Below, one piece after another: positions 7,787 through 16,630 of a stretch of DNA of 64,000 nt (within the stretch, counting starts at the first letter, position 1; each line of letters starts with the position of its first letter). Position numbers and translations under genes: made by a program. The stretch lies in the NCBI GenBank assembly GCA_016841945.1, contig JAENYC010000001.1:306069-370068 (forward strand). Reading direction: 5' to 3'. The notes under the pieces were generated by a model. It was not told where the DNA came from. It worked only from the letters and a program-made list of their open reading frames with translations, and did not search any database. Source of the stretch: Haloplasma contractile (GTDB taxonomy: Bacteria; Bacillota_I; Bacilli_A; Haloplasmatales; Haloplasmataceae).

Positions 7787-8800
7787 TTATAATAATAAAT
7801 CTAATAAATATTCATCTTTCTTATTTAATAAATGCGTAGATTTAATAATTCTAATTGTTTGTGATTTCCCTCTCATTAATAGAGTCTCAGTTGTTGCCAT
7901 TGTACCATTTCTTCTTACACCTTGTAATAATTCTCCGTTCGTAACACCAGTTAAAGAAAATATAAAATCATCTCCACGAATCAAATCATCTAACACCAAT
8001 TTTTTTCCTATTTCAACCCCTATTTCAGCACAACGTCTTGCTTCTTCTTCTGCTAGTGCCCCACAATTCGCATCTTCTGGATATACTTGTGTATAAGGTA
8101 CTAATCTCCCCTGCATATTTCCGCCAAGGGCTCTAATCGCAGTAGCGAGCAAAACACCCTCGGGTGCTCCACCTACGCCATATAAAACATCAACATCACT
8201 ATATGGCATACAAGATAATAACCCCATTAATATATCTCCTTCACCTGAAGTATAGACTTTAATATTCATGGATTTCATCATCTCAATTGCTTTTTCATGA
8301 CGTTTTCTATCAAGTATAGCAACCGTTAATTCAGATATATCCTTTCCTAAAGCCTTGGCAATATCAATTAAATTATCTTTAAGAGGACGGTCTAAATCAA
8401 TCACATCTTTCGCACTTTCACTGACTGCTAACTTTTCCATATACATATCAGGTGCTTTTAGCATTAATCCTTTTTCAGCAGCAGCTAGGACACATACGCC
8501 ATTGTTTTTTCCTTCTGCCACTAGATTCGTTCCATCAATCGGGTCACAGGCGATATCTAACTGCATGCCTCCTCTTCCCACTTTCTCTCCAATATAAAGC
8601 ATCGGTGCCTCATCCATCTCGCCCTCACCAATGACAATTTCTCCATCAATTTCTAAAATGTTCATCATATAGCGCATAGCTTTAACCGCTGCATCATCTG
8701 CTTTATTTTTATCATGACGGCCAATATACTTATAGGCAGCAAGAGCACCTTGTTCAGTAATTCTAGAAAATTCAAAAACGATACTTCTCATTCTTAACAT
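7787..8800 (-). CDS. glpX: class II fructose-1,6-bisphosphatase GlpX
   Basis: A 337-residue enzyme that hydrolyses fructose-1,6-bisphosphate to fructose-6-phosphate in gluconeogenesis. Family signatures are present: GEGEMDEAPML, the metal-binding CDPIDGTN (Asp86, Asp89), GVGGAPEGV and SLTGVTNGELLQGV. Length matches GlpX. The start at 8800 has a GGGAG ribosome binding site with a rather long spacing. It is monocistronic between its own promoter and the bidirectional terminator. Related sedoheptulose-1,7-bisphosphatase activity cannot be excluded. Confidence 0.95.
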   Translation of the reverse strand: MLRMRSIVFEFSRITEQGALAAYKYIGRHDKNKADDAAVKAMRYMMNILEIDGEIVIGEGEMDEAPMLYIGEKVGRGGMQLDIACDPIDGTNLVAEGKNNGVCVLAAAEKGLMLKAPDMYMEKLAVSESAKDVIDLDRPLKDNLIDIAKALGKDISELTVAILDRKRHEKAIEMMKSMNIKVYTSGEGDILMGLLSCMPYSDVDVLYGVGGAPEGVLLATAIRALGGNMQGRLVPYTQVYPEDANCGALAEEEARRCAEIGVEIGKKLVLDDLIRGDDFIFSLTGVTNGELLQGVRRNGTMATTETLLMRGKSQTIRIIKSTHLLNKKDEYLLDLLL

Positions 8801-8834
8801 TGTAAAAAACTCCCTATATTTTAATTACAGTACT

Positions 8835-8863
8835 ATGTTATCTTATATATAGTTAGAAGTCAA
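8835..8863 (-). promoter_or_regulatory. promoter of glpX
   Basis: TTGACT (8858-8863) and TAACAT (8835-8840) with 17 bases between them on the minus strand. The -35 box overlaps the stop codon of the histidine kinase gene. Confidence 0.6.
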
Positions 8864-10308
8864 TTAAGATTACGAAAATTTTCGTTTATATATATCGGAA
8901 TTTCAAAATGAAATGAACTCCCTCTACCATAAATACTTTCAACCCAAATCTTTCCTCCATGATTTTCTATAATCTGCTTACAAATTGCCAGTCCTAATCC
9001 AATTCCACCAAATTGTCTAGAACGGGATTTTTCTCCACGATAAAATCGATTGAAGATATTAGGGAGATCTTCTTTTTTAATACCTTCACCATTATCAACA
9101 ATCATAAATTCTACCCTATCTTTTTTTTCAATACAATGAATTTGAACTAGTCCCTTATCTTTTACATATTTTTTCGCATTTTGCAATAGATTATCAAACA
9201 CTCTAATAATTGCATGTAAATCTATTTCTAAATTAACAGATGGAATAGGTTCAACTATATCTAATTGTATTTGATGATGAAGAAAGTCACTAACATAACT
9301 AGCGGCAATATTATCAATTAAATCATGACTATTGATGATTTCTTTGTGTAATTTAATATTACCATATTCTAACTTAGAAAATTGAAATAAATCATCTATT
9401 AAACGATCTAATTTAGTTGTTTTATCATCAATGATAGATAGATATTCTTTCATTTTTTTTTCATCTTTTACTTTTCCATCAATAATTGCCTCAACATATC
9501 CTTTTATAGAAGTGATAGGCGTCCGTAAGTCATGCGAAATACTTGCGACTAATTCTTTTCTACTTCTTTCTAATTGTTGCTGCTTATCTAATGATTCCTT
9601 TAATTTAATTCGCATTTGGTCAAATACCTGACTAAATTCACCAAATTCATCTCTTTTATGATAAATTATTTCATCATCTAGTTGTCCTTCTGCAATTTTT
9701 TTAGCAGCATCACTTAATGTCCTTAGAGGTTTAATCACTCCTTTTGATACAGTATTAGTAAATAAATAGACTAAAAATATTAATAAGAGTATCCCGATGC
9801 AAAAAACAATCACAAGAAATCCTAATATTTCATTGATCACATCCATACTTAATTGAAAACGATCTAACTTTAGCTCCATTTTACCCATTATTTCGTTCTG
9901 TTCAACAAGGGGAGCAATCACCTCAATCACTTCATCATTTTTTCCACTATAGGTTATACGATAGGACTGTTCACTAGTCATCATATAAACTTCATGATTG
10001 ATTGATGCTTCTTTATCATGAGAATGAAAGAGTAACTTATCATTATTGTCGACAATAATGATCCGATTGTTCCCCTCTAGCTCTTTAAATACATGATCAT
10101 AAAACCTGTCATAATCAGATATTTCATCTAAATGCTTTTCTATCGCATTTATTGCTTTATTAACCATTTCATCGGTATTGGCTACCTCATTATATCTTGA
10201 TTGATGATTAATATAGAGTTGTCCCAAAAATAACAGTAGAATAGTGACTAATACAGGGATGATAATCGCTAATAAATATGTTAAGAGTAATTTTTTACGT
10301 ATTTTCAT
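8860..10308 (-). CDS. sensor histidine kinase (OmpR-partner type)
   Basis: A 482-residue membrane kinase. It has one membrane helix at about residues 8-30, an extracellular sensor of about 130 residues, a second helix at about 163-184 and a HAMP linker at about 185-237. The HisKA domain carries phospho-accepting His259 (SISHDLRTP). The ATPase domain shows an N box (NLLQNAK, 373-379), G1 box (DNGEG, 405-409) and G2 box (GGIGLGLA, 434-441). All catalytic motifs are intact. Its ATG overlaps the response-regulator stop as ATGA, so the two are translationally coupled. The signal is unknown, but the linked ABC exporter suggests cell-envelope or peptide stress. Confidence 0.93.
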   Translation of the reverse strand: MKIRKKLLLTYLLAIIIPVLVTILLLFLGQLYINHQSRYNEVANTDEMVNKAINAIEKHLDEISDYDRFYDHVFKELEGNNRIIIVDNNDKLLFHSHDKEASINHEVYMMTSEQSYRITYSGKNDEVIEVIAPLVEQNEIMGKMELKLDRFQLSMDVINEILGFLVIVFCIGILLLIFLVYLFTNTVSKGVIKPLRTLSDAAKKIAEGQLDDEIIYHKRDEFGEFSQVFDQMRIKLKESLDKQQQLERSRKELVASISHDLRTPITSIKGYVEAIIDGKVKDEKKMKEYLSIIDDKTTKLDRLIDDLFQFSKLEYGNIKLHKEIINSHDLIDNIAASYVSDFLHHQIQLDIVEPIPSVNLEIDLHAIIRVFDNLLQNAKKYVKDKGLVQIHCIEKKDRVEFMIVDNGEGIKKEDLPNIFNRFYRGEKSRSRQFGGIGLGLAICKQIIENHGGKIWVESIYGRGSSFHFEIPIYINENFRNLN

Positions 10309-11006
10309 GATTTAACCTCAAATTTATACCCAACACCCCAAATGGTTTTAATAAATTGTGGTGTTTTCGGATCTTTTTCAATCTTTTCACGAATCTTTCG
10401 TATATGAACAGTGACTGTATTTATATCACCATAATCATCAAATCCCCATACATGTTGGTAAATTTGTTCCTTTGTGAGAACTTGATTAGGATGAAGTGCT
10501 AGAAATTCTAAAACTTTAAATTCTTTTGTGGCAAGATTAATCTTTTTTTGATTTAACTTTACTTCATAACCTTTTAAATCAATTTCTAATGTTCCAAATG
10601 TTAATCGATCCTTTGTTTCTTCTACTTCAAAATAATTTGCCTTATACCGTCTAATTTGCGCTTTAACACGTGCTACTAAAACACTTGGACTAAAAGGCTT
10701 CGTGACATAATCATCAGCACCTAATCCTAAACTCAATATTTTATCCATATCGCTTTTTTTAGCACTTAACATAATAATAGGCATTTGCGATTGATTCCTA
10801 AATATTCTACATAGTTCAATTCCATCAATCCGAGGTAACATAATATCAAGTATCGCTAAATCAGGTTTAAATTGTTTAAATAGATTTAACGCCTCTTCTC
10901 CATCATATGCTACTGCAACTTTATATCCATCTGATTCTAAATAATCTTTAACTAAATTTGCGATTTCTTTTTCATCATCAACAATTAATATTTTCTCCAT
11001 TGACAT
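10305..11006 (-). CDS. OmpR/PhoB-family response regulator
   Basis: A 233-residue regulator. The receiver domain has acidic pocket D10/D11, phospho-acceptor D54 (AILDIMLP), switch S81 and K103 (DDYVTKPF). The C-terminal winged helix includes TKEFKVLEFLALHPNQVLT and VTVHIRKIREKIE and ends VWGVGYKFE-like. The start at 11006 follows an AAAGGATGG ribosome binding site; the longer frame upstream runs through an inverted repeat and is unlikely. It should control the ABC exporter genes upstream in the same operon. Confidence 0.93.
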   Translation of the reverse strand: MSMEKILIVDDEKEIANLVKDYLESDGYKVAVAYDGEEALNLFKQFKPDLAILDIMLPRIDGIELCRIFRNQSQMPIIMLSAKKSDMDKILSLGLGADDYVTKPFSPSVLVARVKAQIRRYKANYFEVEETKDRLTFGTLEIDLKGYEVKLNQKKINLATKEFKVLEFLALHPNQVLTKEQIYQHVWGFDDYGDINTVTVHIRKIREKIEKDPKTPQFIKTIWGVGYKFEVKS

Positions 11007-11036
11007 AAAATACACCATCCTTTTTATAGACCAAAT

Positions 11037-11061
11037 GGTAGTGCTACGATGTAACACTACC
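11037..11061. repeat. 25-base near-perfect inverted repeat before the response regulator
   Basis: Two 11-base arms (GGTAGTGCTAC and GTAACACTACC) flank a 3-base centre, with a single mismatch. It lies 10 bases after the stop of the DUF1648 gene and about 30 bases before the response-regulator start. No T tract follows, so it may be an RNA-stabilising hairpin or an operator rather than a terminator. Confidence 0.6.
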
Positions 11062-11070
11062 AAATAATAA

Positions 11071-11361
11071 TTAAGTATTCATAATAATTGTAAATATATT
11101 TAATAAAAACATGATGATACCAACGATAAATGTTTTACCATATTCTTTTTTTTCATTAAATAACGAAATTACATAAAAGACTAAAACAACTAAAGGTGCG
11201 ATAAAGATAAACAAATTCTTAGGCATGTGATTTCTTAAATCACCTGAAGTATTAATCTGCATACCTATCTTTTCAGGTAATTGTTGATAAAAATACAAGT
11301 TTATTCCTAAAATCAGAATGATTAGAATAATAGTAATAATTGAATACATCTTTTTATTCAT
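11071..11361 (-). CDS. DUF1648-family small membrane protein
   Basis: A 96-residue protein with three predicted membrane helices (about residues 6-25, 49-68 and 75-93). The segment LPEKIGMQINTSGDLRNHMPK matches the DUF1648 motif, also seen at the N-terminus of SdpI-type immunity proteins. It sits between the ABC permease and the two-component genes, so a role in immunity or stress sensing with the exporter is plausible. That role is inference. Confidence 0.7.
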   Translation of the reverse strand: MNKKMYSIITIILIILILGINLYFYQQLPEKIGMQINTSGDLRNHMPKNLFIFIAPLVVLVFYVISLFNEKKEYGKTFIVGIIMFLLNIFTIIMNT

Positions 11362-11413
11362 GATGTCTCACTCCTTATTTACATTTTATTATATAATTAT
11401 TTATATTTAAATT

Positions 11414-12208
11414 CTAGTAATTCATATCTTTTTTCTTAAAAAGGGTAACACTTAAGGATAAACCTATTATTCCATAGATTATAATAATACTGGTACTTGT
11501 TATTAAATCCTTTGTGTCCATAGGATAAAACAAGCTGATATAGAACTTAAAATAGTTGGGTAGCAATAATTTAGAAATGGTTTCACCTAATAGACTTATG
11601 ATTTGCATACTCAAAATCATTCCAACAGCTATACCAATTAATGAACCAGTACTTTTTAATATTATCGCTAAAACAGTAATAATAAGACTAAACACAAATA
11701 AAATAATTCCTGTTAACATATAGGAAAGAATGGTGATTATAATACCATCAAATATTGTAAAGGACATCATACCATATGTGAAATCACTTTGAAAACCAAA
11801 CAGAATATTACCAAAGATATAACTACTACCAAATAATATTACTAGTAAAATTGTTATTTCTATACCTACTGAAATTATTTTTGAAAATAATATTTTCTTT
11901 CTTGAAACAGGCGTTATCAGTGGTAATTTTAGAGTCCCTTGTTTATATTCTTCAGTAAACTTATCGCTTATCAATATGACGATGAATACAGGAATAAGTA
12001 GTTCAGCTAACCCACTGAGTATTTCAAGTGGAAATTGCATGCCAGTGTATGAAAACATTTCGACTTGTGCTGGGTCTGTTAACTGTGTTCTAACAAATAA
12101 TATCCCTATTCCAAAGACAAGGGGTGCTGCTGCTACTGCTAATAGAAAAACAAATATTTTAATTTGAGAAAAGCTTTTATATAATTCGTTCTTAATACAA
12201 TTAATCAT
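11414..12208 (-). CDS. ABC-2-type permease of a bacitracin/lantibiotic-like exporter
   Basis: A 264-residue membrane protein with about six helices, starting MINCIKNELYKSFSQIKIFV, the usual cytoplasmic opening of BcrB/NisE-like permeases, followed by KYKQGTLKLPLITPVSRKKIL-type loop residues. It overlaps the ATPase gene by 8 bases. Together they form a BcrAB-like exporter, commonly used against peptide antibiotics and regulated by an adjacent two-component system, as here. Confidence 0.85.
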   Translation of the reverse strand: MINCIKNELYKSFSQIKIFVFLLAVAAAPLVFGIGILFVRTQLTDPAQVEMFSYTGMQFPLEILSGLAELLIPVFIVILISDKFTEEYKQGTLKLPLITPVSRKKILFSKIISVGIEITILLVILFGSSYIFGNILFGFQSDFTYGMMSFTIFDGIIITILSYMLTGIILFVFSLIITVLAIILKSTGSLIGIAVGMILSMQIISLLGETISKLLLPNYFKFYISLFYPMDTKDLITSTSIIIIYGIIGLSLSVTLFKKKDMNY

Positions 12209-13118
12209 GTGTTCTTCCTCCTTCTACAATATCAAGATAATATTTTTCTAATGATTGACTTTTTGGAATGACATATAACACGTTTATTTGATTTGACACA
12301 AGTAATTGAATTAATTTATCGGAATAACCTTTATTCATTCTAACAAGAAATCCATTTTCTACTTTTTCAACTTCTTCTACAAAATCAACGCTATTAACAA
12401 CATCTATCCCCTGTTCATCATTAGAATGAATAAATACCGTTTCCATATCTTCAATTAGTAAATCCTTTACCATTCCTTGTTTTATGATTTGACCTTCATT
12501 TAAAATACAAACTTTATTACACATCTGTTCTACTTCATTAAGTAAATGTGTTGAAATAAAAAATGTAATGTCTTCTTCAACAGATAAACGAACAATCATT
12601 TCTCGTACTTCTTTCATACCTTGTGGGTCTAATCCATTTGTTGGTTCATCTAATATGACAACCTTAGGTTGATGCAATAGTGCACGTGCTATTCCTAAAC
12701 GTTGTTTCATCCCTAATGAATAAGTTTTTACTTTATCAAGCGCGCGTTTTTCTAAGTGAACTAATCTTAATACTTCATCAATTCGTTCTTCAGGTAAATT
12801 TTTATAGTATCCTAACATTAACATTAAATTTGCTCTACCTGTAAGATATTCATAGAACTTAGGGGTTTCAACAATCGCTCCGACATTTTGAATGGCTTCT
12901 TCAAACTGGGTATGAATATTTTTCCCATCTATATATATAGATCCGCTATTAGCATGTATTAGATCTAAAATGGTTCTAATTGTGGTTGTTTTACCAGAAC
13001 CATTTGGCCCTAAAAATCCATAAATATCTCCTTGTTCCACTTGAATATTAATATTAAATATTCCCCTATTATTATTATAGGTTTTTGTTAAGTTTCTAGT
13101 TTCTAATAAAATAGTCAT
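12201..13118 (-). CDS. ABC transporter ATP-binding protein (BcrA-like)
   Basis: A 305-residue ATPase. Motifs: Walker A GPNGSGKTT, Q loop, signature YSLGMKQRLG, Walker B VVILDEPTNGLDP and switch STHLLNEVEQMC. The 80-residue C-terminal extension is as in BcrA/NatA-type exporters. It is the first gene of a five-gene unit: ATPase, permease, DUF1648 protein, response regulator, kinase. The likely function is export or detoxification of membrane-active peptides. The substrate is unknown. Confidence 0.92.
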   Translation of the reverse strand: MTILLETRNLTKTYNNNRGIFNINIQVEQGDIYGFLGPNGSGKTTTIRTILDLIHANSGSIYIDGKNIHTQFEEAIQNVGAIVETPKFYEYLTGRANLMLMLGYYKNLPEERIDEVLRLVHLEKRALDKVKTYSLGMKQRLGIARALLHQPKVVILDEPTNGLDPQGMKEVREMIVRLSVEEDITFFISTHLLNEVEQMCNKVCILNEGQIIKQGMVKDLLIEDMETVFIHSNDEQGIDVVNSVDFVEEVEKVENGFLVRMNKGYSDKLIQLLVSNQINVLYVIPKSQSLEKYYLDIVEGGRTHD

Positions 13119-13148
13119 CTAATTCCTCCTTTATTTCCTTACAAACTA

Positions 13149-13225
13149 ATTATATAAGATAATTCTTAAATAAAAGAATTGAAACTATTAAAGATTCATA
13201 TAAATTTTATTAAGAAATTATTAAG
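13149..13225 (-). promoter_or_regulatory. promoter and candidate regulator sites of the ABC/two-component operon
   Basis: A TATAAT -10 box (13149-13154) lacks a good -35 at 17 bases. Instead a perfect inverted repeat with 7-base arms and a 6-base spacer (13161-13180) covers the -35 region. Further upstream lie two direct copies of CTTAATA (13208-13214 and 13219-13225) with an 11-base period. Phased direct repeats are typical of OmpR-family regulators, and a weak -35 fits an activated promoter. Confidence 0.5.
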
Positions 13226-13234
13226 GAATCAAAA

Positions 13235-13257
13235 AAAGTGAACGAATTGTTCACTTT
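13235..13257 (-). terminator. terminator of the amidohydrolase gene
   Basis: A 9-pair stem (AAAGTGAAC/GTTCACTTT) with a 5-base loop, followed on the minus strand by TTTTTTT. It begins at the stop codon. Confidence 0.9.
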
Positions 13258-14027
13258 CATTTGAATAAGATTTTATTTATATTATCATAAGCTATTTTTT
13301 TTATTTCTTCATCACTAAAATCCATTTGATCTAATATAGAAATATAACGTTCATACTGACCGATTGGATAATCGCTGGCAAATATGAGTCTATCAATCCC
13401 AATTTTTCTTAATAGTTTATTCGCGATTTCAATTCCATAGACATCAACCACTTCAAAAAGTCCCATTGAAATATCAACCATACCACCAGAACGTATGACA
13501 TCCATAAACTTAACACCACCCATATGAGACAATATGAATGTTATATCAGGGAATACTTTAATCATTTTGTTAATTTTATTGGGTTCACTTAAATCACTAA
13601 ATCCTACACGCCAAGGAAATGAATGATATATGACAGGTACATTTAACTCTGCTGCTTTTCTTAAAACAGGGATTAACCTATAATCATCAGCAGGTAAGTT
13701 TAGATTACATGGATGTATTTTAAGACCTTTTAAACCTAATTCTTTAACACCATATTCTAATTCATTTGCTGCTTCATACATACTCATAGCATCTTTTATA
13801 ATCACATCAGAAAATGCGATAAAACGATTTGGATGTTTATTTACAATTTCAGCTAAATATTCATTGGTTTTACGAATATCAGAGAAAAAAGATCTAGGAC
13901 TATTGGTTGGAAGTATTATGGTTTTTTCAATATGATATTCATCCATTTGTTGAATCAACGTATCAATCGATTGGTTTTGATACAGATGGGCATGTCCATC
14001 GATCTTCTTTACATTTCTCCATTTCAC
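13257..14027 (-). CDS. amidohydrolase-2 family metal-dependent hydrolase
   Basis: A 256-residue TIM-barrel protein. Metal-site motifs of the Amidohydro_2 (ACMSD-like) group are visible: DGHAHLY (HxH on strand 1), GLKIHP, VIYHSFP, LSHMGG and FASDYPIG with the late Asp. Members act as decarboxylases or hydrolases on varied substrates; nothing here fixes the substrate. The second GTG (14027) is preferred as start because GAGGTG lies 6 bases before it; the first GTG overlaps that site. The gene has its own TATAAT box and terminator and is not linked to its neighbours. Confidence 0.85.
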   Translation of the reverse strand: MKWRNVKKIDGHAHLYQNQSIDTLIQQMDEYHIEKTIILPTNSPRSFFSDIRKTNEYLAEIVNKHPNRFIAFSDVIIKDAMSMYEAANELEYGVKELGLKGLKIHPCNLNLPADDYRLIPVLRKAAELNVPVIYHSFPWRVGFSDLSEPNKINKMIKVFPDITFILSHMGGVKFMDVIRSGGMVDISMGLFEVVDVYGIEIANKLLRKIGIDRLIFASDYPIGQYERYISILDQMDFSDEEIKKIAYDNINKILFK

Positions 14028-14119
14028 TCTCTTCACCTCTTTAAAAGTATTCTCTTTTATTATAACATGTTTCTTTTGTTAAAAAAACGCATGAATATTA
14101 TTTCATACCTTATAAAGAA

Positions 14120-15035
14120 TTATTGAATTTCTGTTTTAAACTCTTCAGAACTGATGTGTCTAAATATTGATATATAACCTAGTAAAGAAAAGAATATTCC
14201 TAATAATAAAGCTCTAAATAGTTCTGGTCCGATTAAAGAATCTGAATAAATAATTATATAATTTTCAATAATCAAAGGTATATCATAACTAACCATTTGA
14301 ATCGTGATAGAAACAAAATGAGATATTATAACAGCAATTAAGATAGGAAAAAGCATTAACCATTTTGTTGCTTTTGTTACTAATCCACCAAATATTTTAT
14401 ACCCATAATATGCTGCAAAACCTATCAGTAATGATAAAACAGCTGCATATCCCCAAAATATTTCTAATAATAACCATGGTATAGCACCTATTAAAGTACC
14501 TAATATAGCACCAATCATTCCTCTTCCATAATTCTTCTCTGCAATTTGAAATTCTGTTTTAGCTTGTTCTAATTCAGCTTGTGCCACTCACACAATCTTG
14601 ATGGGCATGAAATTGAATTTTATCAATTTTCATTACACCATTAACATCACCATTTTGACAATGAACACAAGTTGGTGTTGTTGCTATTTCTTGCTTTTTT
14701 AAAAATAGTACTAACGAATCAATAAGATGATTAAAATGTTCAAGTGAAAATCCTTTTAATACTTCTTTTAAACGAATGACTAAAACTTGATTAGATATTT
14801 CAAACTCATTGATTTTCAAATCTTTCTTTTTTTCTTTTAAATAATCTAATGTTCTTATTGCTTGCGCTTGTGTAATACCGACAAGTGGAACATACACTAT
14901 TTTACAGTTATTTTGACCATTAAAAACATCAATAATTTGTCTTGCTGTAAACAATTAACCATCTACATTGCCATAAGCATAATTTTTCTCATATTCCCAA
15001 TTCTTTTGTTGCGCTATTTTTTTAATTGTAGCCAT
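14120..15035 (-). pseudogene. broken gene for a zinc-binding membrane protein (nonsense plus frameshift)
   Basis: A good promoter, an AGGGAGG ribosome binding site and ATG (15035) open a frame that meets an in-frame TAA at 14955-14957 after 26 codons. The same frame then continues at once (LFTARQII...) to 14574. The first part ends in a metal-site-like CxxC...HxHxxC. The rest is in another frame (14120-14587), overlapping by 14 bases, and encodes four or more membrane helices plus a Gly-rich loop (GAILGTLIGAIP). Joined, the pieces make one protein of about 300 residues: a cytosolic N-domain, a Cys/His cluster, a short coiled coil and a membrane domain. TAT to TAA is a one-base change. Two overlapping genes are possible but less likely. 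Confidence 0.7.
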
Positions 15036-15063
15036 TTTTTCCTCCCTAAATAAATTTGTCTAT

Positions 15064-15092
15064 ATTATAGCAAATTACCTTTAACTTTACAA
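15064..15092 (-). promoter_or_regulatory. promoter of the broken gene
   Basis: TTGTAA (15087-15092), a 17-base spacer and TATAAT (15064-15069) on the minus strand, about 30 bases before the ATG. The promoter is intact although the gene is not. Confidence 0.75.
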
Positions 15093-15140
15093 TATATAAC
15101 TTAATAATTACATAATTTATCATTTTTTTTGGCATTAAAA

Positions 15141-15160
15141 AAGGAGTGCACGCACTCCTT
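15141..15160 (-). terminator. terminator after the yutD-like gene
   Basis: A 9-pair stem (AAGGAGTGC/GCACTCCTT) with a 2-base centre and a T run on the minus strand. Confidence 0.85.
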
Positions 15161-15177
15161 GAACTAACTACATATCC

Positions 15178-15447
15178 CTATTTATTTTTTACTTTTTTTA
15201 CAATAAAATAAGGACAATTATAATTACATGATTCATTTAAATAATCGGGTATCTTTTTTACATAAGATGGTGAATCATGCTTTTTTGATGTAAATCCTTT
15301 TAACCGTAAAATATTTGAGGACATATCACCAACAATTACATCGTATTTATCTAATGCTTTTGTGTATTTTTCTCTAAATAGTTGTTCATTAAACCCATTT
15401 CTATGTTCTTTTATTAATTCAAAAACTTTATTATGTATCACTATCAT
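15178..15447 (-). CDS. yutD: YutD family protein
   Basis: An 89-residue cytosolic protein. The segments YTKALDKYDVIVGDMSSNILRLKGF and PDYLNESCNYNCPYFIV match the YutD (DUF1027) family of Bacillota, whose biochemical role is unknown. In Bacillus yutD lies a few genes from yunB and yunC; here it is directly downstream of yunB on the same strand, separated by 48 bases. The context supports the identification but says little about function. Confidence 0.88.
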   Translation of the reverse strand: MIVIHNKVFELIKEHRNGFNEQLFREKYTKALDKYDVIVGDMSSNILRLKGFTSKKHDSPSYVKKIPDYLNESCNYNCPYFIVKKVKNK

Positions 15448-15495
15448 TTTAACACCTCAAAATAATTATAGCATATCTTTAATAAGTTTCAACTA

Positions 15496-16215
15496 TTATT
15501 GCTCTAATAAACCATCATCCGGTGTAATATTACTATCATCACGTGGAGGATTACTAAAACTACCATTTCCCCCCATATAATAGTAATGTGGCACACTACC
15601 CTGTATTACTTTTATTAGTAACGGTGTAGTGGTTTCAACTTCTATCTCATCTTCTTGAAAAGGAATGGCGACTTGAAATCTTACTTTTGTTTTAATATTC
15701 ACTTCAATTAAGCTATTATTAATCCCATAGGGTTTAACAGATGATTCAATATCAGTATAGACACTACCGATGATTCTTAATTGTATATTTAAATGAGGTC
15801 CAACATTATTCAGTATTGGATTGTTAAACATCACGCCAATCGGTAGTGTCATTTGATTTAATTCATGATGCTCATCATTTTGATAGGTTAACAGTTGATC
15901 TTGAATTTGTTTTGTCATTTTTGAAACAAGTATATTGATTTGGTAAACATCTACAATGACACTTGTCACATACCCATTGCTTTTGGTTTCAAGATTAATA
16001 ATTTTACTAGTATCTACATTTGGAACAATTTGATTGCTGATAGCATCGTTAATTAATACAGATGCATAATAATAAGATTTTTGCTTAGCATATACAAGTA
16101 ATGGAGATTTAAAATAGACTTTTGATAAAACTAAAAACAAAAGGAATATCAGAATAAAAAATAAGATAGCTTTATTTATTGTAACATTTCTTCTTCTACG
16201 TCTTCGTCTAACCAT
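15496..16215 (-). CDS. yunB: YunB-like sporulation protein
   Basis: A 239-residue protein: a very basic N-terminus (seven Arg in the first nine residues), one membrane helix (about residues 15-32), then an outer domain with the YunB pattern (SVLINDAISNQI, TNSNGYVTSVIVD-like, LPIGVMFNNPILNNVGPHLNIQL). YunB is a mother-cell protein needed for normal sporulation in Bacillus. A proline/aspartate-rich tail is at the C-terminus. It starts one base after yunC stops, with no clear ribosome binding site, so it is probably translationally coupled to yunC. Confidence 0.88.
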   Translation of the reverse strand: MVRRRRRRRNVTINKAILFFILIFLLFLVLSKVYFKSPLLVYAKQKSYYYASVLINDAISNQIVPNVDTSKIINLETKSNGYVTSVIVDVYQINILVSKMTKQIQDQLLTYQNDEHHELNQMTLPIGVMFNNPILNNVGPHLNIQLRIIGSVYTDIESSVKPYGINNSLIEVNIKTKVRFQVAIPFQEDEIEVETTTPLLIKVIQGSVPHYYYMGGNGSFSNPPRDDSNITPDDGLLEQ

Positions 16216-16216
16216 T

Positions 16217-16525
16217 TTACTTTAGTTTAGTTAAAGCATCTCTTACAATCATTCCTTCTGTTATACCTAGATTTTTAGCGGCTTCTGTTACCTTTACTAA
16301 TGGTGCATTTAGCAATTCTTCAATTGTTTTGACACCGACTGCACAACCACATACCACTTTTCTTTCCTTTAAATGTGGTTTTGAATCAAAAACATCAACA
16401 TCAATTGCACGACAACTAAAATAACCAATATCATTGGCGATGATTAACAATGTTGTTTTTGGTAATTTAATCGTGTAAGTAAAGAATGCTTTATTATTCA
16501 CATAAATTCTATCAACACGAAACAT
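16217..16525 (-). CDS. yunC: YunC family protein (DUF1805)
   Basis: A 102-residue cytosolic protein of the YunC/DUF1805 family (LLIIANDIGYFSCRAIDVDVFD, VCGCAVGVKTIEELLNAPLVKVTEAA). Its function is not known. The gene pair yunC-yunB is conserved in Bacillota. It has a TAGGGAGGG ribosome binding site and is the first gene of the yunC-yunB-yutD run. Confidence 0.9.
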   Translation of the reverse strand: MFRVDRIYVNNKAFFTYTIKLPKTTLLIIANDIGYFSCRAIDVDVFDSKPHLKERKVVCGCAVGVKTIEELLNAPLVKVTEAAKNLGITEGMIVRDALTKLK

Positions 16526-16558
16526 ATAAATCCCTCCCTATTTTTATATTATATGCAA

Positions 16559-16604
16559 GTCTATCCATTTTTTATATCTAATGTATATAAAAAAATGAAT
16601 AGAC
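16559..16604. repeat. long imperfect inverted repeat between divergent yunC and CBS genes
   Basis: Arms of about 19 bases (16559-16577 and 16586-16604) are complementary except for one mismatch. The repeat spans most of the divergent intergenic region and so overlaps both promoters. It could be an operator or a cruciform-forming element. No adjacent T tract argues for a terminator. Confidence 0.5.
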
Positions 16605-16630
16605 AAAAATATTAATAAGGAGGTATGTTT

